DNA from: Podarcis raffonei
Taxonomy: Eukaryota; Chordata; Lepidosauria; Squamata; Lacertidae
Length of the DNA stretch: 64,000 nucleotides
Assembly: GCF_027172205.1 (NCBI RefSeq)
Contig: NC_070613.1
Coordinates: 54,410,001-54,474,000 of the forward strand
Reading direction: 5' to 3'
This document shows positions 36,270-51,500 of the stretch, piece by piece. Below the pieces are notes generated by a model. That model saw only the letters and a program-made list of their open reading frames with translations, ran no database searches and had not been told where the DNA came from. How positions within the stretch are numbered: the first letter of the stretch is position 1; each line of letters starts with the position of its first letter. The position numbers and the translations under genes are program-made.

Positions 36270-39200
36270 CTCTCCTTCAGCCTAACCTACATCATAGGGT
36301 TTTGAGCAGGATAAAAATGGAGGAAAGGGACTATTTAGAGAAAAAACAGAATATAAAACAAACAAACAAATCACTGGATAGTTTTACTCAGAGCCACTGA
36401 ATTTAATGAATGTGACAATAATAATAATAAAAATTATTTATACCCCGCCCTCCTCGGTCAGAGCCAGGCTCAGGGTGGCTAACACCATTAAAATCACAGT
36501 ATAATAATAATAATAAAACCAATTTAAAATACAGGTTAAAATGCAATTTAAAATGCAGCCTCATTATAAAAGTAGCCCCTAGATCAAAACCATAAGGGGA
36601 GGGAAACATAAGGGTCAGACTGAGTCCAAACCAAAGGCCAGGTGGAACAGCTCTGTCTTGAAGGCCCTGTGGAAAGATGTCAAGTCCCGCAGGGCCCTAG
36701 TCTCTTGTGACAGCGCATTCCACCAAGTCGGGGCCAGTACAGAAAAGGCCCTGGCCCTAGTTGAGACCAATCTAACCACCTTGTGACTTGGGACCTCCAA
36801 AATGTTGTCATTTGTGAACCTTAAGGTCCTCTGCGGGGCATACCAGGAGAGGCGGTCCCGTAGCTAAGTGGGTCCTAGGTCGCACAAAGTCCCACCTGCA
36901 CTATACATTTAAAGCAGTTATCATACCACTTTGAATCATCATGGATCCTGGAAACTATAGTTTGTCAAGGGTGGTGAGAGGTGTCTCCTAATTCCTTCAA
37001 AGAGCTACAGTTTTCAGAGTTTCCAGGAAACAGGAATTGGTTGTTAAACCACCCTGGCAATTGTAGCTCTGAGAGTGGAACAGGGCTCCCCTAACAATTC
37101 ACATCACCCTTAATAAACTGCAGTTCCCAAGATTCTTTGTGGAAGGCCCTGATTGTTTAAATGTATGGTGCAGACAGGACTTTAGTCTGGTCCATTATTT
37201 TTAATAGGTGTTCTCTGAGTAAAACTCCATTGAACACCGCCCACTATCAGCACATAAACAAGAAACCGATGGTACTTTTACCTACCACTGAGCAACAAGT
37301 TATTATTTTGCCCTGTGGTAGATCTTGGCTTAGTCAGCAAGGAGTTAAAAGCACAAGGTGGCTTGCATTGTCAAGGAAACTAATCAACACTCTGTACCAA
37401 TGTTAAAGAAACAAAACAGAAAACCCCAAAGGAAGAAAAGACAAGCAGAATATTTAGCTACAAGCTAGAACTCATAAGACAGGTATGTCTTTCAAAGGTT
37501 TGGTCTGGTTCCTAAAGCCATTTAAGCTAGTAGTATTCTGGGACTGGGGACCCGCGGAAAGTTCCACAATAGATTTTTCCAAAAGAATTTTGCTCCTTCC
37601 ATTCACAGCGCAAGGGAGGGAGAGCCGCTTTGCACGCTGACAGCAGGAAAAGGAGGATTTAATGGTCATCCGCAGTGAAGGTTTATGAATGGAAATGCTT
37701 TCAAATGATATTGGCTAATCCTCGTTAATTTCGGTCTCAGCAGTTGTAGTGCTGAAAGTTATTTCTCTACAAAAATGATGGGGAGGGGAGCCTGAGGGTA
37801 TGGATGTCACCAAGGCTTACCTGCAGCAGGGATCCCCCCCCCCCCCCGCGCACCCCCCTTTCTCTTGAGAATCACCTATGCAAGTAAACTTATGGATAGA
37901 TCTTTTCGACATCAACAAGTTAACTTCATTTGACTCAATCTCGCAAAGCACGCAACAGATATATTTCTATCTTCAACACTTAAACATATACACACAGAGA
38001 TGTGGCTTCAGTCTACAAATAGTGATCACTGAAAAAATGAATTTAAAACCCCTGAAACTTAATTAATGTTAGATTGCCAACATGCTTAAAGTTTGAGCCA
38101 TTGAGAATTTCAGCTTAATCTGCCAAAAAAATCCTCATAATACAATAGACAAAAGCATCAGTTGAAGGAGACAGGCCGAGACCACAGTCCTATACCAGAT
38201 GAACTTAGTGGGACTTACTTCTGAGTAGACATGTATAGACTGCATAGTGAAGGTCCCATTTCTGAACGAAGCTTATCCACATCTGGACAGTTAGAGGAAT
38301 TTTTTTGATATATTTTTCCCCCATAGGAAAAAGCTTTGATGTGGATAAAGTAGTCTTTACTGCTTGCCAGCCAAACACTCTATCAGGAGGCCATTCCAAA
38401 TTCTGAGGGCCACAACTGAGAAGCCCCTGTTCAAGGTAACCATCCATCATATCTCATAATTTGGTGGAATGAGGAGGTTGTTTTTCAGCCAGGTTGACTC
38501 ATTTCACTCTGTGCTGCATCTTGTACAGGATGACATCACTACAGGACGTGGACAGCGCTGCTGGATCCTACCGCCCACCACCCCAGCCAACACCACCAGT
38601 GGTCATGGAGGACTGGAGTCATAGCCCAACAACATCTTGGGGACAGGGTCACCACATCACCTGACCCTGCCCTAGACAAACCATTCTAGGAAGTACCAGA
38701 CACCATTTTGGAGCAGTTGTGGTAATGAAGAGGTCTCATTCGGAGCTTCAGTGTGAAACCTCTGGGGCCTTGAATGCTTCACTGACGGGCATCAAAGAAA
38801 CAATGTTCTCCCAGTCACCTACTGTCCAAAGTTTAAGGACTCAGTTGCCTTGGCGAACTACACTGAAGCATCTCAGGTACCGTAGAAATAGAGGAAGGCT
38901 TTCCATGGGACGCGGGTGGCTCCTAGGGTTTGCCAATCAGAAGGTCGGCGGTTCGAATCCCCGTGACAGGGTGAGCTCCCGTTGCTCGGTCCCTGCTCCT
39001 GCCCACCTAGCAGTTTGAAAGCATGCCAAAGTGCAAGTAGATAAATAGGTACCACTCCGGTGGGAAGGTAAACGGCGTTTCCATATGCTGCTCTGGTTCT
39101 CCAGAAGCGGCTTAGTCATGCTGGCCACATGACCCGGAAGCTGTACGCCGGCTCCCTTGGCCAATAAAGCGAGATGAGCGCCGCAACCCCAGAGTTGGCC

Positions 39201-39525
39201 ACGACTGGACCTACTGGTCAGGGGTCCCTTTACCTTCCTTACCTTCCATGGAGGCCTCCAAGTGAGATAGTACCCATGTCAGCACAGCTCTGACAGCAGG
39301 AAGTTTGGGAGAAGGGAAGGAGTGGTTCATGGGATCTGGAATATTGGAGGAGTTGGGGAAAGAGATTTGGATCCCAATGTGCATTTTGAAACATCATGGG
39401 GAACATGAAGGGGGTCTGAATGTAGAGTTGTGCTTGGGGAAATTAGCAGCTTTCCCGAGAGTGGAATGGCTTGGCTTGCTGAGTCGGATTGCAAACTAAG
39501 CCAAGGGGAGCTCAGTCATTCCTAG

Positions 39526-39595
<70 letters not shown>

Positions 39596-42500
39596 ACCAT
39601 TTATTATTCAGAAGTTCTGTGGCTACAGAAGCTGAAAAAACTGAGCCTTTAAATTGAAAAAGGGATCGTGTCCCCTTGACTTGCAGAGCAAGTCGGCAAT
39701 TAATTGACTGCAGTACATAAACATGACCCACAGTTTAGTCTTCAGTTGAAAAAATAATGTAATTGCATGAATCAAGCTGTAATCTAATATTTTTGACTTG
39801 CACTTGGCCAAACATGCCTGGATTTCTTTGACGTTAAAGAGTGGAAAGTATTGTAGCAAGAAGAAAATAATGTATATATTTAAAGGGCCATTTAAACTGT
39901 TTGGCACAAAAACTTTTGCAAAGTTTTTTGGGGAGGGGAGGAAATCCTTAAGATATCTGGGCATGATTAAGCCAACATTAATAGAACCTGTTTTGACTTT
40001 GATTAGATCGCACCTAGGATTCGTGGGGGGCGGTGTACAACTCTCCTTTTAAAATCTGCTTGCATTTAGCTGGATCATGCATACTGCCATACACTGCTCA
40101 AAATTTTGGGGGTTTCCTATAAAAAAGCTCAACAATACAGCAGGAATAGACAACCCTTGGGGAAATTTCCTTGGAAGTAATCTGTCAAGAGCTGCAAAAC
40201 AGTGGTGTGTGGAACAGGAGTCAAAAGTGGGCATGGATAGGGCCCAAAGTAGATGGAACCACCTCCTTTTCTCTCGCTCGCTCCCTTTCCTTCCAGTTTT
40301 CCTCCTCCTTGCCACCTCCATAAAATTGAACCAAGGGCCACATAACATTAGACCAAGGGCCAAATGCAGCCATAAGGCTGCAGACTGTCCACCTTTGGAA
40401 TGCACAGAACTTTTGGCTCCTATCAAGGATTTTGTTTTCCTGACCATTGGTTTCAGCAGTTGTCAGTTCTTGGTCTTGCCCCAGTATTTACAAAGCAACA
40501 CTGAGGATTCACAGGAGAGATTTGAGGGGTGTGTGCAATGGATATGACTTGCACATGAACTGACCTTGCAGGCAGAGGAGGGTCTGCTTTGCCAGCAACC
40601 AGCCAGGAGGACCTGTGGTAGGCATATCGGTACCGCTTATTGTCCACTGGAACGATATCCATCAGCACAATGAACTTGGCTTCCGGGTCCACGCCCGAAA
40701 AGGAAACCCTAATGGTCGGAAACATTCTTCTGAAACAGACAGAAGCAAACAAGATGGTGAATATATAAATAAGGGACCAGAGAAAACAGCCCCTTTGAAA
40801 CTGATCAGAAACAGACATTATAAGCCTAGCCTACCAGAGAGACGGGGAAATTCCAAGCATTTTCTGTATATCTTTGTTTGGGGATATTTAAAACAATCCA
40901 TATCTCCCTACAAATATACATTGACTGAAGCCACTCCGCATTTTAAACATTTAAAATGCATTTTAAACTGCAGCTTGACAGCCACATGCAACTCCCAGGC
41001 AGTTAAAGAAAGAGAGTCGTGTAAGAAGACTTGTCATGTCCCTTCCAGCGCAGGGTGAGCAAGCCTGAGGTTGCAAGAGGAAGGAGGTGGGAAAACTGCA
41101 ACTGTAGATCTGTAGGAACACAATGGAATGGAATCCTCTGGTTGTGTGGAGCTCAATAGGGGAAATAGAGCAAGAAAGCAACAAGCAGAATGGAGGCTAT
41201 GCGGGAGAAGAGTGAAAATTAGTATAATAAACAGCAGTCATGGCTTTGGATATGACAGCAAGCTTGCGAGTTGAGGCATCTCACTGCACATCCTAACCTA
41301 GAGAGTGGAAAAATACATATGCCTCCAGGTTTTTAGATGTGTTGCCGAATTAAAAGTCGGACATGCTTCCATTCTGCATCATATCCAAAGTAAATACAGG
41401 GGTACCTCTGGTTAAGAACTTAATTCATTCCGGAGGTCCATTCTTAACCTGAAACTGTTCTTAACCTGAAGCACTACTTTAGCTAATGGGGCCTCCCACT
41501 GCTGCCGCCATGCCGCCACCGTGTGATTTCTGTTCTCATCCTGAAACAAAGTTCTTAACCCGAGGTACTATTTCTGGGTTAGCAGAGTCTGTAACCTGAA
41601 GTGTCTGTAACCTGAGCTACCACTGTAATGGTTTTCTCCCTTAGTGCTACAGATATGCTATTGGCACACTATCTTATTCCCACTTCAAAAACATTAAGGC
41701 TAGAGTAGGCATATTTGGGTCCTCCTTTTAAAAAAGCCACCATAGAGATAAGGACCACCCATGTTTGCTCTCAAATACAGTGGTACCTCGGGTTAAGAAC
41801 TTAATTCATTCCGGAGGTCCGTTCTTAACCTGAAACTGTTCTTAACCTGGGGTACCACTTTAGCTAATGGGGCCTCCTGCTGCTGCCGCTGCCCAATTTC
41901 TGTTCTCTTCCTGAAGCAAAGTTCTTAACCCGAGGTACTATTTCTGGGTTAGTGGAGTCTGTAACCTGAAGCATCTGTAACCTGAAGCGTCTATAACCCG
42001 AGGTACCACTGTATATTGTTATGAAGAATATTATGGTGTTGATAAATGTAATAGCATTGTATCTATCATCTGCCCAGGAACCAGTCAGGCTGAAAGGTGA
42101 TCTGTTTTTTAAAAAATAAAATGTGCATGCCATTTCCAAAGAGCTAACTTTTTAAAAAAATCAAGGGGAATTTTAGCTATGTGTTTCCAATTTATATCCC
42201 TCCTTTCCACATGAAATGGCATGAAATCGTGGTATTGTAAAAAAAAGCAGCCTTGCAGGTGTCAAATTGTTTAAGCGCTCCCATATTAAGTGGGACAATT
42301 AAGCAGCAGTCTAATGAACTAAACAAAAAGAACCTGTCAAATATAACAAAATTATGCAGCGTGGAAGAGGGGTTGTATCACTTGCTAGTGATTTCACAAG
42401 CACCATTTGTAGCTCTTAGCTGCAACTTTTGGGGAGGAAACCCCACTGAGCTTACTGGAGCTTCCTTCTGGGTAAACACTTAAAACATTATAGTTCTAAA

Positions 42501-45500
42501 AAGATGAAATAGTGTGGTAAACTCAGAGTTGTTGCTCAAGAGTTGCATGGGATCATGACAGCTCTTTTCAAAGTTGCTGTTGTGACAATGGCACTTTCCC
42601 AGCATTTACGGAACAATATTTTGTCAATGGGAAAGTGCAAAGTTCCCACCACTGCCTTCATATATACTGCTTTCATTGAGAGCGCAAGTTATATTTTAAG
42701 TATATAGTGTGATAAATATGCGTACGTCAACACTTGTATCATGCAGGTACCTTTGCCAAAGGAGATGAGCTTGGTTGCAGAGCCCGGCTGAGTTTTGTAT
42801 AGGTCTGTAGTAAATCCAGATTTCCTTTGTGTAAAATAGCCTTAAGGAAACTGTAATCTGGAAAGGCCCAGGAAGAGGGAGGGAACTCACTTTTGAGTGT
42901 TTATGAGAAGAACAAAACCAGAATCCTAAATCCTCAGACAGGCTTTCCCAAGTCTGATTAACTCTAGAGCTTTTAGATCTGGGTGGGACTTCTGCAAAGG
43001 ACACTAAAAAAAGCTTTTAAAACAAACAACAACTACAATTTCCCCCTTTTAAGTCATGGCTTAAGGAAATTTTGTAATTTAATTATTTTTATACGGGGTG
43101 TGTGGAATGTGCAAATTATTGGCAGAAATGAAAACAAGGAAGAAATGAGGGTGAGCATCTCCTTTGAGCGCAGAAGGTCCAAGATTCAATATCCTAGCAT
43201 CTCCATGTGGGACTGGGTGAAACCCCTGCCTGAAACCTAGAGAGCAGCTGTCAGTCAGTGTAGGCAGTACTGAGCTGCATGGGCCAATGGGCTGGTTTCA
43301 TAATAGGCAGATTCCAGTGTTACAAAGCCCCCTGAATACACATCAGTTTTATGCCTATTATGGATGGGGTGCTCTGCGTATTAGCTGTAGAGGCTGATTC
43401 ATATACTGCACAAAGTAGACTTTAGTCCCCAAAAGCTCAGGTCACAGTAAATTGAGGTCATCTTTAAGGTGCTGCAAGCCTCTTCTGTTTTTGTTTCTGC
43501 TACAACAGGCTGATTTGGTGACCCTTCTGAAAATAGCATTAATCCATAAATTATATTATTGTAGGTTTGTTTGAAAAAAAATTACTGGTTATTTTACAGA
43601 TTTCAACTGAAGGCACACATTTTTTTACTCCATCCTAAGCTTCTCAAGTACTGCTCATGCACTACAATGTAATCCTACTTAGAAGTAAGTACCATTGCGT
43701 TCAGTAGGACTTACTCCCAAGTAAGTGGGTGCAGGATTGCAGCCTAAAAGAAAATGAAACAAACAGGTCCAGACAATATCCCAAAGCTGGTTTTTGCACT
43801 GCAGCAGTTTGTATAGTTAGTATTCTACAGCTCTTCCCTCACGTCAAAATAAAAGGAAGCATAACATTCTCATTCTATTACTCTGATATTAATAACCTTT
43901 AGGTGCAGACTACAAGCAAATACTTCAAGTGGTCTAATGTTACAGTGGCTGATACACAAGGCAGGCGCATCACTTGGAGACACCAACATTCAACCCATGA
44001 CATGCATGTGTTAAACAGCCATCACAGATCAAAAAGAGAAAAAGAGGACAAGAACCTTCATGTCATCTGACAACACCTCAAACTCAGTATTTTTAGCAAT
44101 GAGGCGTGGAAGCGGAGAGGAGCAGATCAGCACCTTTTTCTGCGTAAAGGAAGCTTTTCTAGCACAATCCAGATGCCTGAAGCATGGGCTGGATAAATCC
44201 ACAGCTATACACACTGGTTGGTGATAAACTACCCCTTTCCCAGACTTTTGAGTCAACTTTTTCGCCCTGTGCACTTCTATTCTCACCCCTCTTTCCTTTC
44301 AGTTGCTCCATTGTAATTCTGCACAACAAATAAGCAAAAGCAGATGTGCTGAAGCAACATCTCCCCCAAATCTCACACGCAGCTAATGCATTCCTTAGGA
44401 CCACCAACCAAAGCTCGTCACTATTTTGTGACGTTTTTGGTTAGTCCTAACGAAGGCACAGTCCAGCTGTGGATTGTGGTGCCAAAATATAACCGATTTC
44501 TTTGAAGGTATAGCCTTACCTTCCCGATTTGGTGATGATCATCTCGGTGCCCAGGTCGTGGAATTTGTCCCAGAGGTCCTTGGTCTCCAGGCTGCAGGAG
44601 ATCTTGGCCATCTCCTCGCTGGGGATGATGGGGGTGGTGGGAATGAGGGGCTCGGTGCACAGGGAAGAGGGGCTGGCGCTGCCGAAATCCCCCGGCGGCG
44701 TTTCCAAAGCGGGCAGGTCGCCGAGCGTTTGGGAGCAAGACGACTTCTCCACGAATTGCTCTGCAAATGGGACAGAGAGAAAGGGCGGCGACGGAGTGAG
44801 ATCGCTGTCCTGGTGAAAAATCGAGTCACCACAGCAATGGAAAAGCAAGTCAGCCTGCTGCCAGGAGGAGCAGAGAGGTGAACCTGACAAACACGAGGAA
44901 GGATTCCAGCAGAAAGCCAATAATAACCAGGAGGGGAACTGATGCGCCCGCAGAAAGGTCCTGAACGAAAATGAAAACGACGCGCACAAAATTGGAGAGA
45001 TCGTCGTGGCTATAGCCGATCCAAGACTATCTTGGGCTTTCCCCCCCGTCTGCCTGTCTCTTGCCTCACCCATATGAACTTACGGCCCCTTTGGGAAAGC
45101 GGAGCCTTGAAAACTGCGGCCAGGATCCCGCGACTTTAAGCCCCCTGAATTTCTCGAGCGGCAGAGGATACGGTTTTTAAACTCCCTGCAGCCCTGCGTT
45201 TTACGCACAGCAACAGCAGAGGCGTTCGGGCGCTTTTAGGCAGGGAGCCGGCTGCACACAGTCGCCGCAATTGGCAGTTAAAAACAATCAAAGCGCAGCG
45301 AAAGTGTTGCATCTGGAGAGCTTTCTCCACTGCCGCCGCCTCCTGATTTCCATCGCGTCTTGTTCTCAAGATTTCAGAAGAGAGAACGGGGAAGAGAGAA
45401 CTTGTCGGTTGCCTCGCTGGCGAAGGCAGACGCCGCCCCGAGACGGCTTTGCCCACTCTCGAAGCGCGCCACGGACAATGTTTTGCAAGCAGGTACAAGA

Positions 45501-48500
45501 ACGCTGGCCACTTGCTTTCTGTGGCAAGAAACCTGTGTTTCATCCGCTTCACTTTAGATGTGAAAGTCTGGGAAAAAACAAGAAAGATTGCGGGCGGGAG
45601 CTGAGTTGTGTCCCGCCCCCCCCCAGTTTGTCCGTTCCTCCCACCTATTAGTTTCTGAACAATTGGAGAGTAGACAAGGAGTGGGAATCAAATTTTACGT
45701 CCCGTTCTCACTCCCATTTTTTTCGGAAACAAGGAGTGGGGAGGGAACGGAAAATTGGGAGAAAGCAATTTCCCCCAGTTTTCCTTTTCCCCACCAAGCA
45801 GGCTTGTGCTCGGGTTCACATGAATGAATGAATGCTCTTCATTTTAAAACAACCTGCAAATAGAAAAGTAGCGCGTCAACCTTCCAGACTTGCTCTGGCA
45901 TTCCGTTTTCGCAGTGTATGTTTATTTATTTATCTTGGAGCATTGTCACGTGAGCTTTCACTTGCCACCTAAAGATTTAGATGTTTGCCTCCTCACTGAG
46001 GCCTAGAACCTCGAAGTGTGGCACAAAGCTCCGTCCTTGAAAACATTATTTACCGTACAAAAAAGGTTTTAGCTCAAAAGACTTTGTGTAGAAGATACCA
46101 AGCGAAAGGGAGATGATTTGCAATCAAGGACGCGGATCTTTTTAGGGGGTGCAATTTATTTATTTTTTAACGACCCTGCTTACTTGGAAGAAAGGAAGTA
46201 CCTTTGAACTCCGTAGGCGTTTTTCTATTTATTCAGGATGAGTTTAAACTACTTTCCCGCCCCCCCCTCCCCAACCGAAAGCGCATTCCTATGCAAGTCT
46301 ACGCGGAAGGAGATCAGTTGGGCTTCCTCCCAGCAAAATAGGTACAGGAGCTGCATCTGGTTGCAAACAACGGGTGAAACACCATCGGGCCCAGCTAACC
46401 TTCCCAAAATTCAAAGCACTGTTACTTCTTTTCTTGGATTTCAATAAAAGGCGCAGGCTGCTAATCCTTTAGCATCTCCTTGGGAGTAAGCCTCGTTGCA
46501 TTCTGTGAGACCAAGCCTAGGATCGCACCTTGAGCCTGAAATCCCAGGCACACTTACCTGGGAATAAGCCCCATTGAACTTAATAGGATTTACCTCCGAC
46601 TAAACATATAGTTCAGAGGCTTCCCTCTCTCCCACTGTGTTCAAAGGGGATTTCACGAGGGGCTGGACATTCTCCTTGGAGTAGCTCTCGCTGAGCCTTC
46701 TGTGAATAAACATGTTTAGGTTCGCGCTTCTTGACTGGATCCTGCCCCAACTTGTGATCAACAAAAAAACTACATAGAATAGGTAGCAGAGCATCTCTTT
46801 ATTGTGGCTTGCTTCTACCTGCAAAGGGTAACTGAAATTAAATGGTTGTCAGTTACTAGGGAAATGAATTCTTGGAGTCAGGAGTGCCAAGTTGGCCCTG
46901 TGACCGTGGGTGCCCAGGCCCGTGGGTGTCAGGCAGCATGCATGGTGCTGGCATGGACATTTGTGGGTGCCCGCACAGCGCCTTCATGGGGAATTTTGTG
47001 AGTGCTTGGGCACCCAGAGCCCTAGGGAGTTGGCACCTATACTTGGAGTGTCGTGCTGGGACCAGGTAGGGTGGCGTTGGGCCGGTACTTACCTCTCAGT
47101 TTAACTTACCTCACAGGGTTGTAGTGAGGATAAAAGCGATTTGGGGGGGCTAGAACTTGATGGAGAAGCAGCATATAAATATTAAGATATAGGTAGGAAG
47201 AAGGACCACAGATTTGGGAACCTTCCCAAATCTAGAGGGAAAACCGCCTCCAAACACCCTGCGGCTTCTGATCGTCCTGATCAATCTTCCAGATTGATCA
47301 CAAGTTCTTCTGATCGGATTTCTTTCTCCAGTCGCTGCGCCTGGAGAGAGATTGCCCAGGAGGATTCCAAAGAAACCCCCATTTTCATCAGGCGAGGGGA
47401 CCGAGCGGGAAATAAAGTCATCGCTTGACCTCCTGGCATTGCAACTCTCCGTGGGCGCTATCAGATGTGGGCATCGTGAGCACGCCTCACCTTCCGCACA
47501 AGTATAGAACTCAAGTGCCATAAACTGGAGACGAAATGCGAAGGAAACGGATCCAGCTGGAGAAAGTAAGTCAGAGATCCCCCCAACGCCCCAGCTGTAT
47601 CCAGAAAATCGAGATCTAGTGGTTTGTGCGCAGTCGGAATGGAGGCGAGAGAGGCTTGACTGTGCTTTAGCTAAAACCAGATATAGGACTCTTAATTCTA
47701 AAACTCTCAGGATGTAACCCTACGTCCACTTACCTGGGAGTAAGCCCCACTGAACTCGGAGGGGCTTACTTCTGAGTAGGCTTAAATTTGATTGCATTGT
47801 AAAGCCCCGGGCCCCCTCTTAGCAGCTGCTTGATAAATCCAGTCCAGGGGCCAGCATCCACCGGGAATTTTTCTCAAATGTGCTCAGGAGGCTTGCGCAG
47901 GAGAGCTTCTCCTGCTGGTCGCGCGCCTCGGCGCTGTTGGAAGCCAACTGATAAGGACCCAGTTACTTTGAAGGCAGGGAGCCTGTCTAAATGCCCCGAT
48001 TATCGCCGCCCTTAAATAAAGAAACCACTTGAGGGCCTTCGTGGTGGTTGGTTTATCCAGCTGGCGTCCGAAGCGAGCGGCGCGCTATGGAAGGGAAACC
48101 CAAAATAGAACTGGTCCCAGATGGGCAGGATCGGACCAGCGACGCCGGCGGCCCATTCCCAACCAACTCACAGGACCCAACCTGTGCCAAGATGCGGGGC
48201 CGCACCAGCCGGAGACTGATTCCAAGCATTTCATCCAGGAAATGCAGAAAACACACACCACCAATTGGTCAGATACACGTTTCCAACCGGACTAGCCCAG
48301 TGAAAGGTTACGACTCTCTGAGATGTTAAAAACGGCTGAGATTTCCTTCCTAAGAAAATATACGCAGGTTTGGAGCACGCAAGATGTGCGCTGCGATCCC
48401 AAGCGAAAACCCCACTCAATTCAGTGGGATCTACTTCCAATAGTGAAGCAGATCTAATTGTCCAGTACAGTCCAGGCTCGAAGCCTGATCCTGACGGCGG

Positions 48501-51500
48501 TGTGGGATTGAGGATTGGAGTGATCATTCTGTGATATTATGGCAGTGAGCAAAGCTGTGTTGTAACCTTGGAATAAAGTCAAGGAGGGGTGGGGAGAAAA
48601 AGCCTGATTCTCGACCCCTTTATTCAGGATAAATATTTCAGCTTCAGAGGGATCGGACAGATGTAAAACCTCGTGCTTTATTCAAAGTCAGGGTGCGCTC
48701 AAATCCCAATAACTTCGTGGCTGCGTTGCCCAACTCACTGATCCAGTGTAAACTTCGGAGCTGAGTGGGGTATTAAAATAATTACGGTTTGGAAGGGGAC
48801 ATAACTAAGGATGACATATGCATCCAGACTTGGGGGTGGACAAAACGTCTCTGTTCCTAACACTCTTCCAAGGTTCCCCGCAGGGCGCAAACTGAGCGGT
48901 AGTTTCACGCACCATTGAAAGGAATAAACTCTGCTTTTACGCAGTCAGTCTCGCTCCTTTGAAATGGGGTTCATTTAGGGAGAAACGCTCAGGTGGGTTG
49001 TGGCTTTCCTTGGGATGAAGTTCACTGACTTCTAACAGTCTGCACGGAAATCACTGCGTCTCCCTCGATCCAGGGTGTATAAACCCATCCACACAGGATC
49101 GCACCCTCCGGAAATCTCAAACTCTTCATTTAAAATATCTCACCTCCCAGCAAGGGACTTAAACGCAATGGATGCTTTGTGGCAATTGTTTGGTTTTGCG
49201 TTCCGTACCCCGCTCTGGTATCTGTATGATGGAAGGCGGGTTACACAAATTTTTGATAAATGTATAAATAAAAGTACTACGAAAAGAAGAGAGCACTCGC
49301 TTTGTTGGGATTTTAGCAGCAACCCCTGTCAGGTTTTTGTTGTTCAATGGTTTTGTCACGCTCTTAAGCACGGTTATGTCAACGGGACACCCTCTAGAAA
49401 GCCAGTTTTTAGTTGATTAAACTAGTGGCACAAAATACCCCATAACTCTCTCCCACGGAGATCTAGCGATTTTTTAATTCAGAGTGCCGAAGACACTCGA
49501 GGGACATTCTAAGCCTTCCTTCTCAGTCCTGGTGTAACCTTTCAAGCGCATTTTAAAGCACACGCTGCCAAGAATCCTGGGAACTGTTATTTACCAACAC
49601 CCAGAACTACAGTTCCCAGCAAACTATGGTTCCCAGGATTAATTGGGGGAGGGGTGCGCTTTAAGTGTACGGCGCGAACACAGCCAAGTTGCGTCTCACA
49701 CGTTCAGCAGTGACTCCTAGCTCCAACGCATAAGAATGGATTTCCCAGATAGCTGTCCCATTGGGATTAAATGGACCGAATTAGATCGAAGTGTAACCCC
49801 CAGTTCACGGCAACGGAATCCGCCACCGAGCAAAGCCAACCGTATCTGTGACTCTGACTCTAATCAGCTCCTGGGCGCGCAAGACTCCGCGGTTGAGTCT
49901 GGGAAATGGGCTGAACAGAAGAGACGGCGTTGGGCCTACACTTCCAATGGAGGAAGGAAGAGGGGAGCTAGAAGGCGAGGCATCTCTACAGCGAGTCGAT
50001 TTGGAACGCGCTCCAAAGAAAACCCAGTGCCCTCGGCCTCCGGTTTCTTCCTCAGCAAGGGACCAAACAAGGAAACCGAATCAAAACAAATCGAGATCCC
50101 GCCCGGTCCAATCTCTTGGTGATCATCTTAGTCGGTTTAGCAGAACTCAAGGATATGGTCGTACCGAATCTCTTTCAACCTGTCCAGGATCTTTCTGCTC
50201 ATTTTTACTTAAAAACTGCCATGGGAGGCGGGAAGTAATATTTTCTTAAGAGCAGGCGCTTCAAAGGCAAGTCTATGCAACCACGAGCCAGTCCATACTC
50301 GGAACAGGGGGGAAAAGAGGCTGTAAATAACCGGAAACAAATTCGCTGTGACCGAAGCTCAGAAAGATAAAGTATAAAATTATCTTTAAAGTACGATGTT
50401 TGGGATGAGGGAGCGGTTTCTATTTCCTACGAAAGTTTCTTAAGCATACGCATTGCTTATATTGAATACATCTTTTTCGTACTTAAAAGCCTTCGGATTT
50501 TTGTTTTGTCTGTTTAAATTACCCTTTTTTAACAACGCCAATGAGAACTCTCGCTCTTCCTAATAACAAAACGCAATATCAGAGTATAATTAGGAAAACC
50601 ATTAGTTGAGGAGGAGGGAAGTCTCCGGCCAAGACGACCAAGAAGTTTTTATATATTATATGTAAGATGGACGTTTTGTCAAAAATTTTTAAATAAAATT
50701 TAATTAAAATTATATAAAGAGAGAGAGAAAACTCTCGCTCTTCCTTTCATTCTTCACCAAGAGAAAAAGGTAGTTTTCTAAAGGTGCATTATTTCTATTA
50801 ATGGTTAAAGGGTGGGCTAGCTGACAGAGGGAAGAGGTGTGGAAAAATTTATAGTTAAGGGTTTCTGGGTAATGTTTCTTAAACAGCCATAAAAGAAACC
50901 CACACAAAGAGCTGAGCAATGATTTTATGAGAAGTATTTTTTGTTAAAGCTTCTGTAAGAGAAAATGATCTAAATACATAATGTACCTAAAGCTCAAAGT
51001 GCTATAAAGGTCAAAATCAACAAAATAGTATCTTAAAATAAACAGAGTGCAATAATTATTTGTTATTTTCCTTGTAACGTCCTTGGAGCAGAGACATATT
51101 TACTCTTTTCTTAGGAAATTCTGTAATTGAGGTTCTGTACAAGTCGACAGAACTTATTTAAAACACAACGCACAAAACTGTTCACATTCTCCACTATTTA
51201 TCATTATCATTATTAATCACCTGCCCTTTACCCAAAAGGCGGGTTCCAACATTAAAACACAATATTTAAAAACAGTTTAAAATAACTTAGGTGAGTCCTA
51301 AAAAGCATACACATCGAGTGTCAAAAGCCAAGGTAAATTGGGTTGGGTATGTGGATTGACGCACTAAACTTCTGGAATTAGAAGTAAGTTCTCTTACGAA
51401 TCAAAATGGCTTATTTTCAAGTCAAAGTGGAAAGTTTCACTAGAGAGTATGAAACTGTAGTTCTGGCATGTTTATCAGAAAGCAAATCTTATTTACTCAG

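Noticed and set aside
40077-40547. 156-codon plus-strand frame next to TBX20 exon 3
   Set aside because: No recognisable motif and no splice context; probably chance.
44474-45651. Long frames opposite TBX20 exon 2 and in intron 1
   Set aside because: Shadows of exon 2 and of CpG-rich intron DNA; no family motifs.
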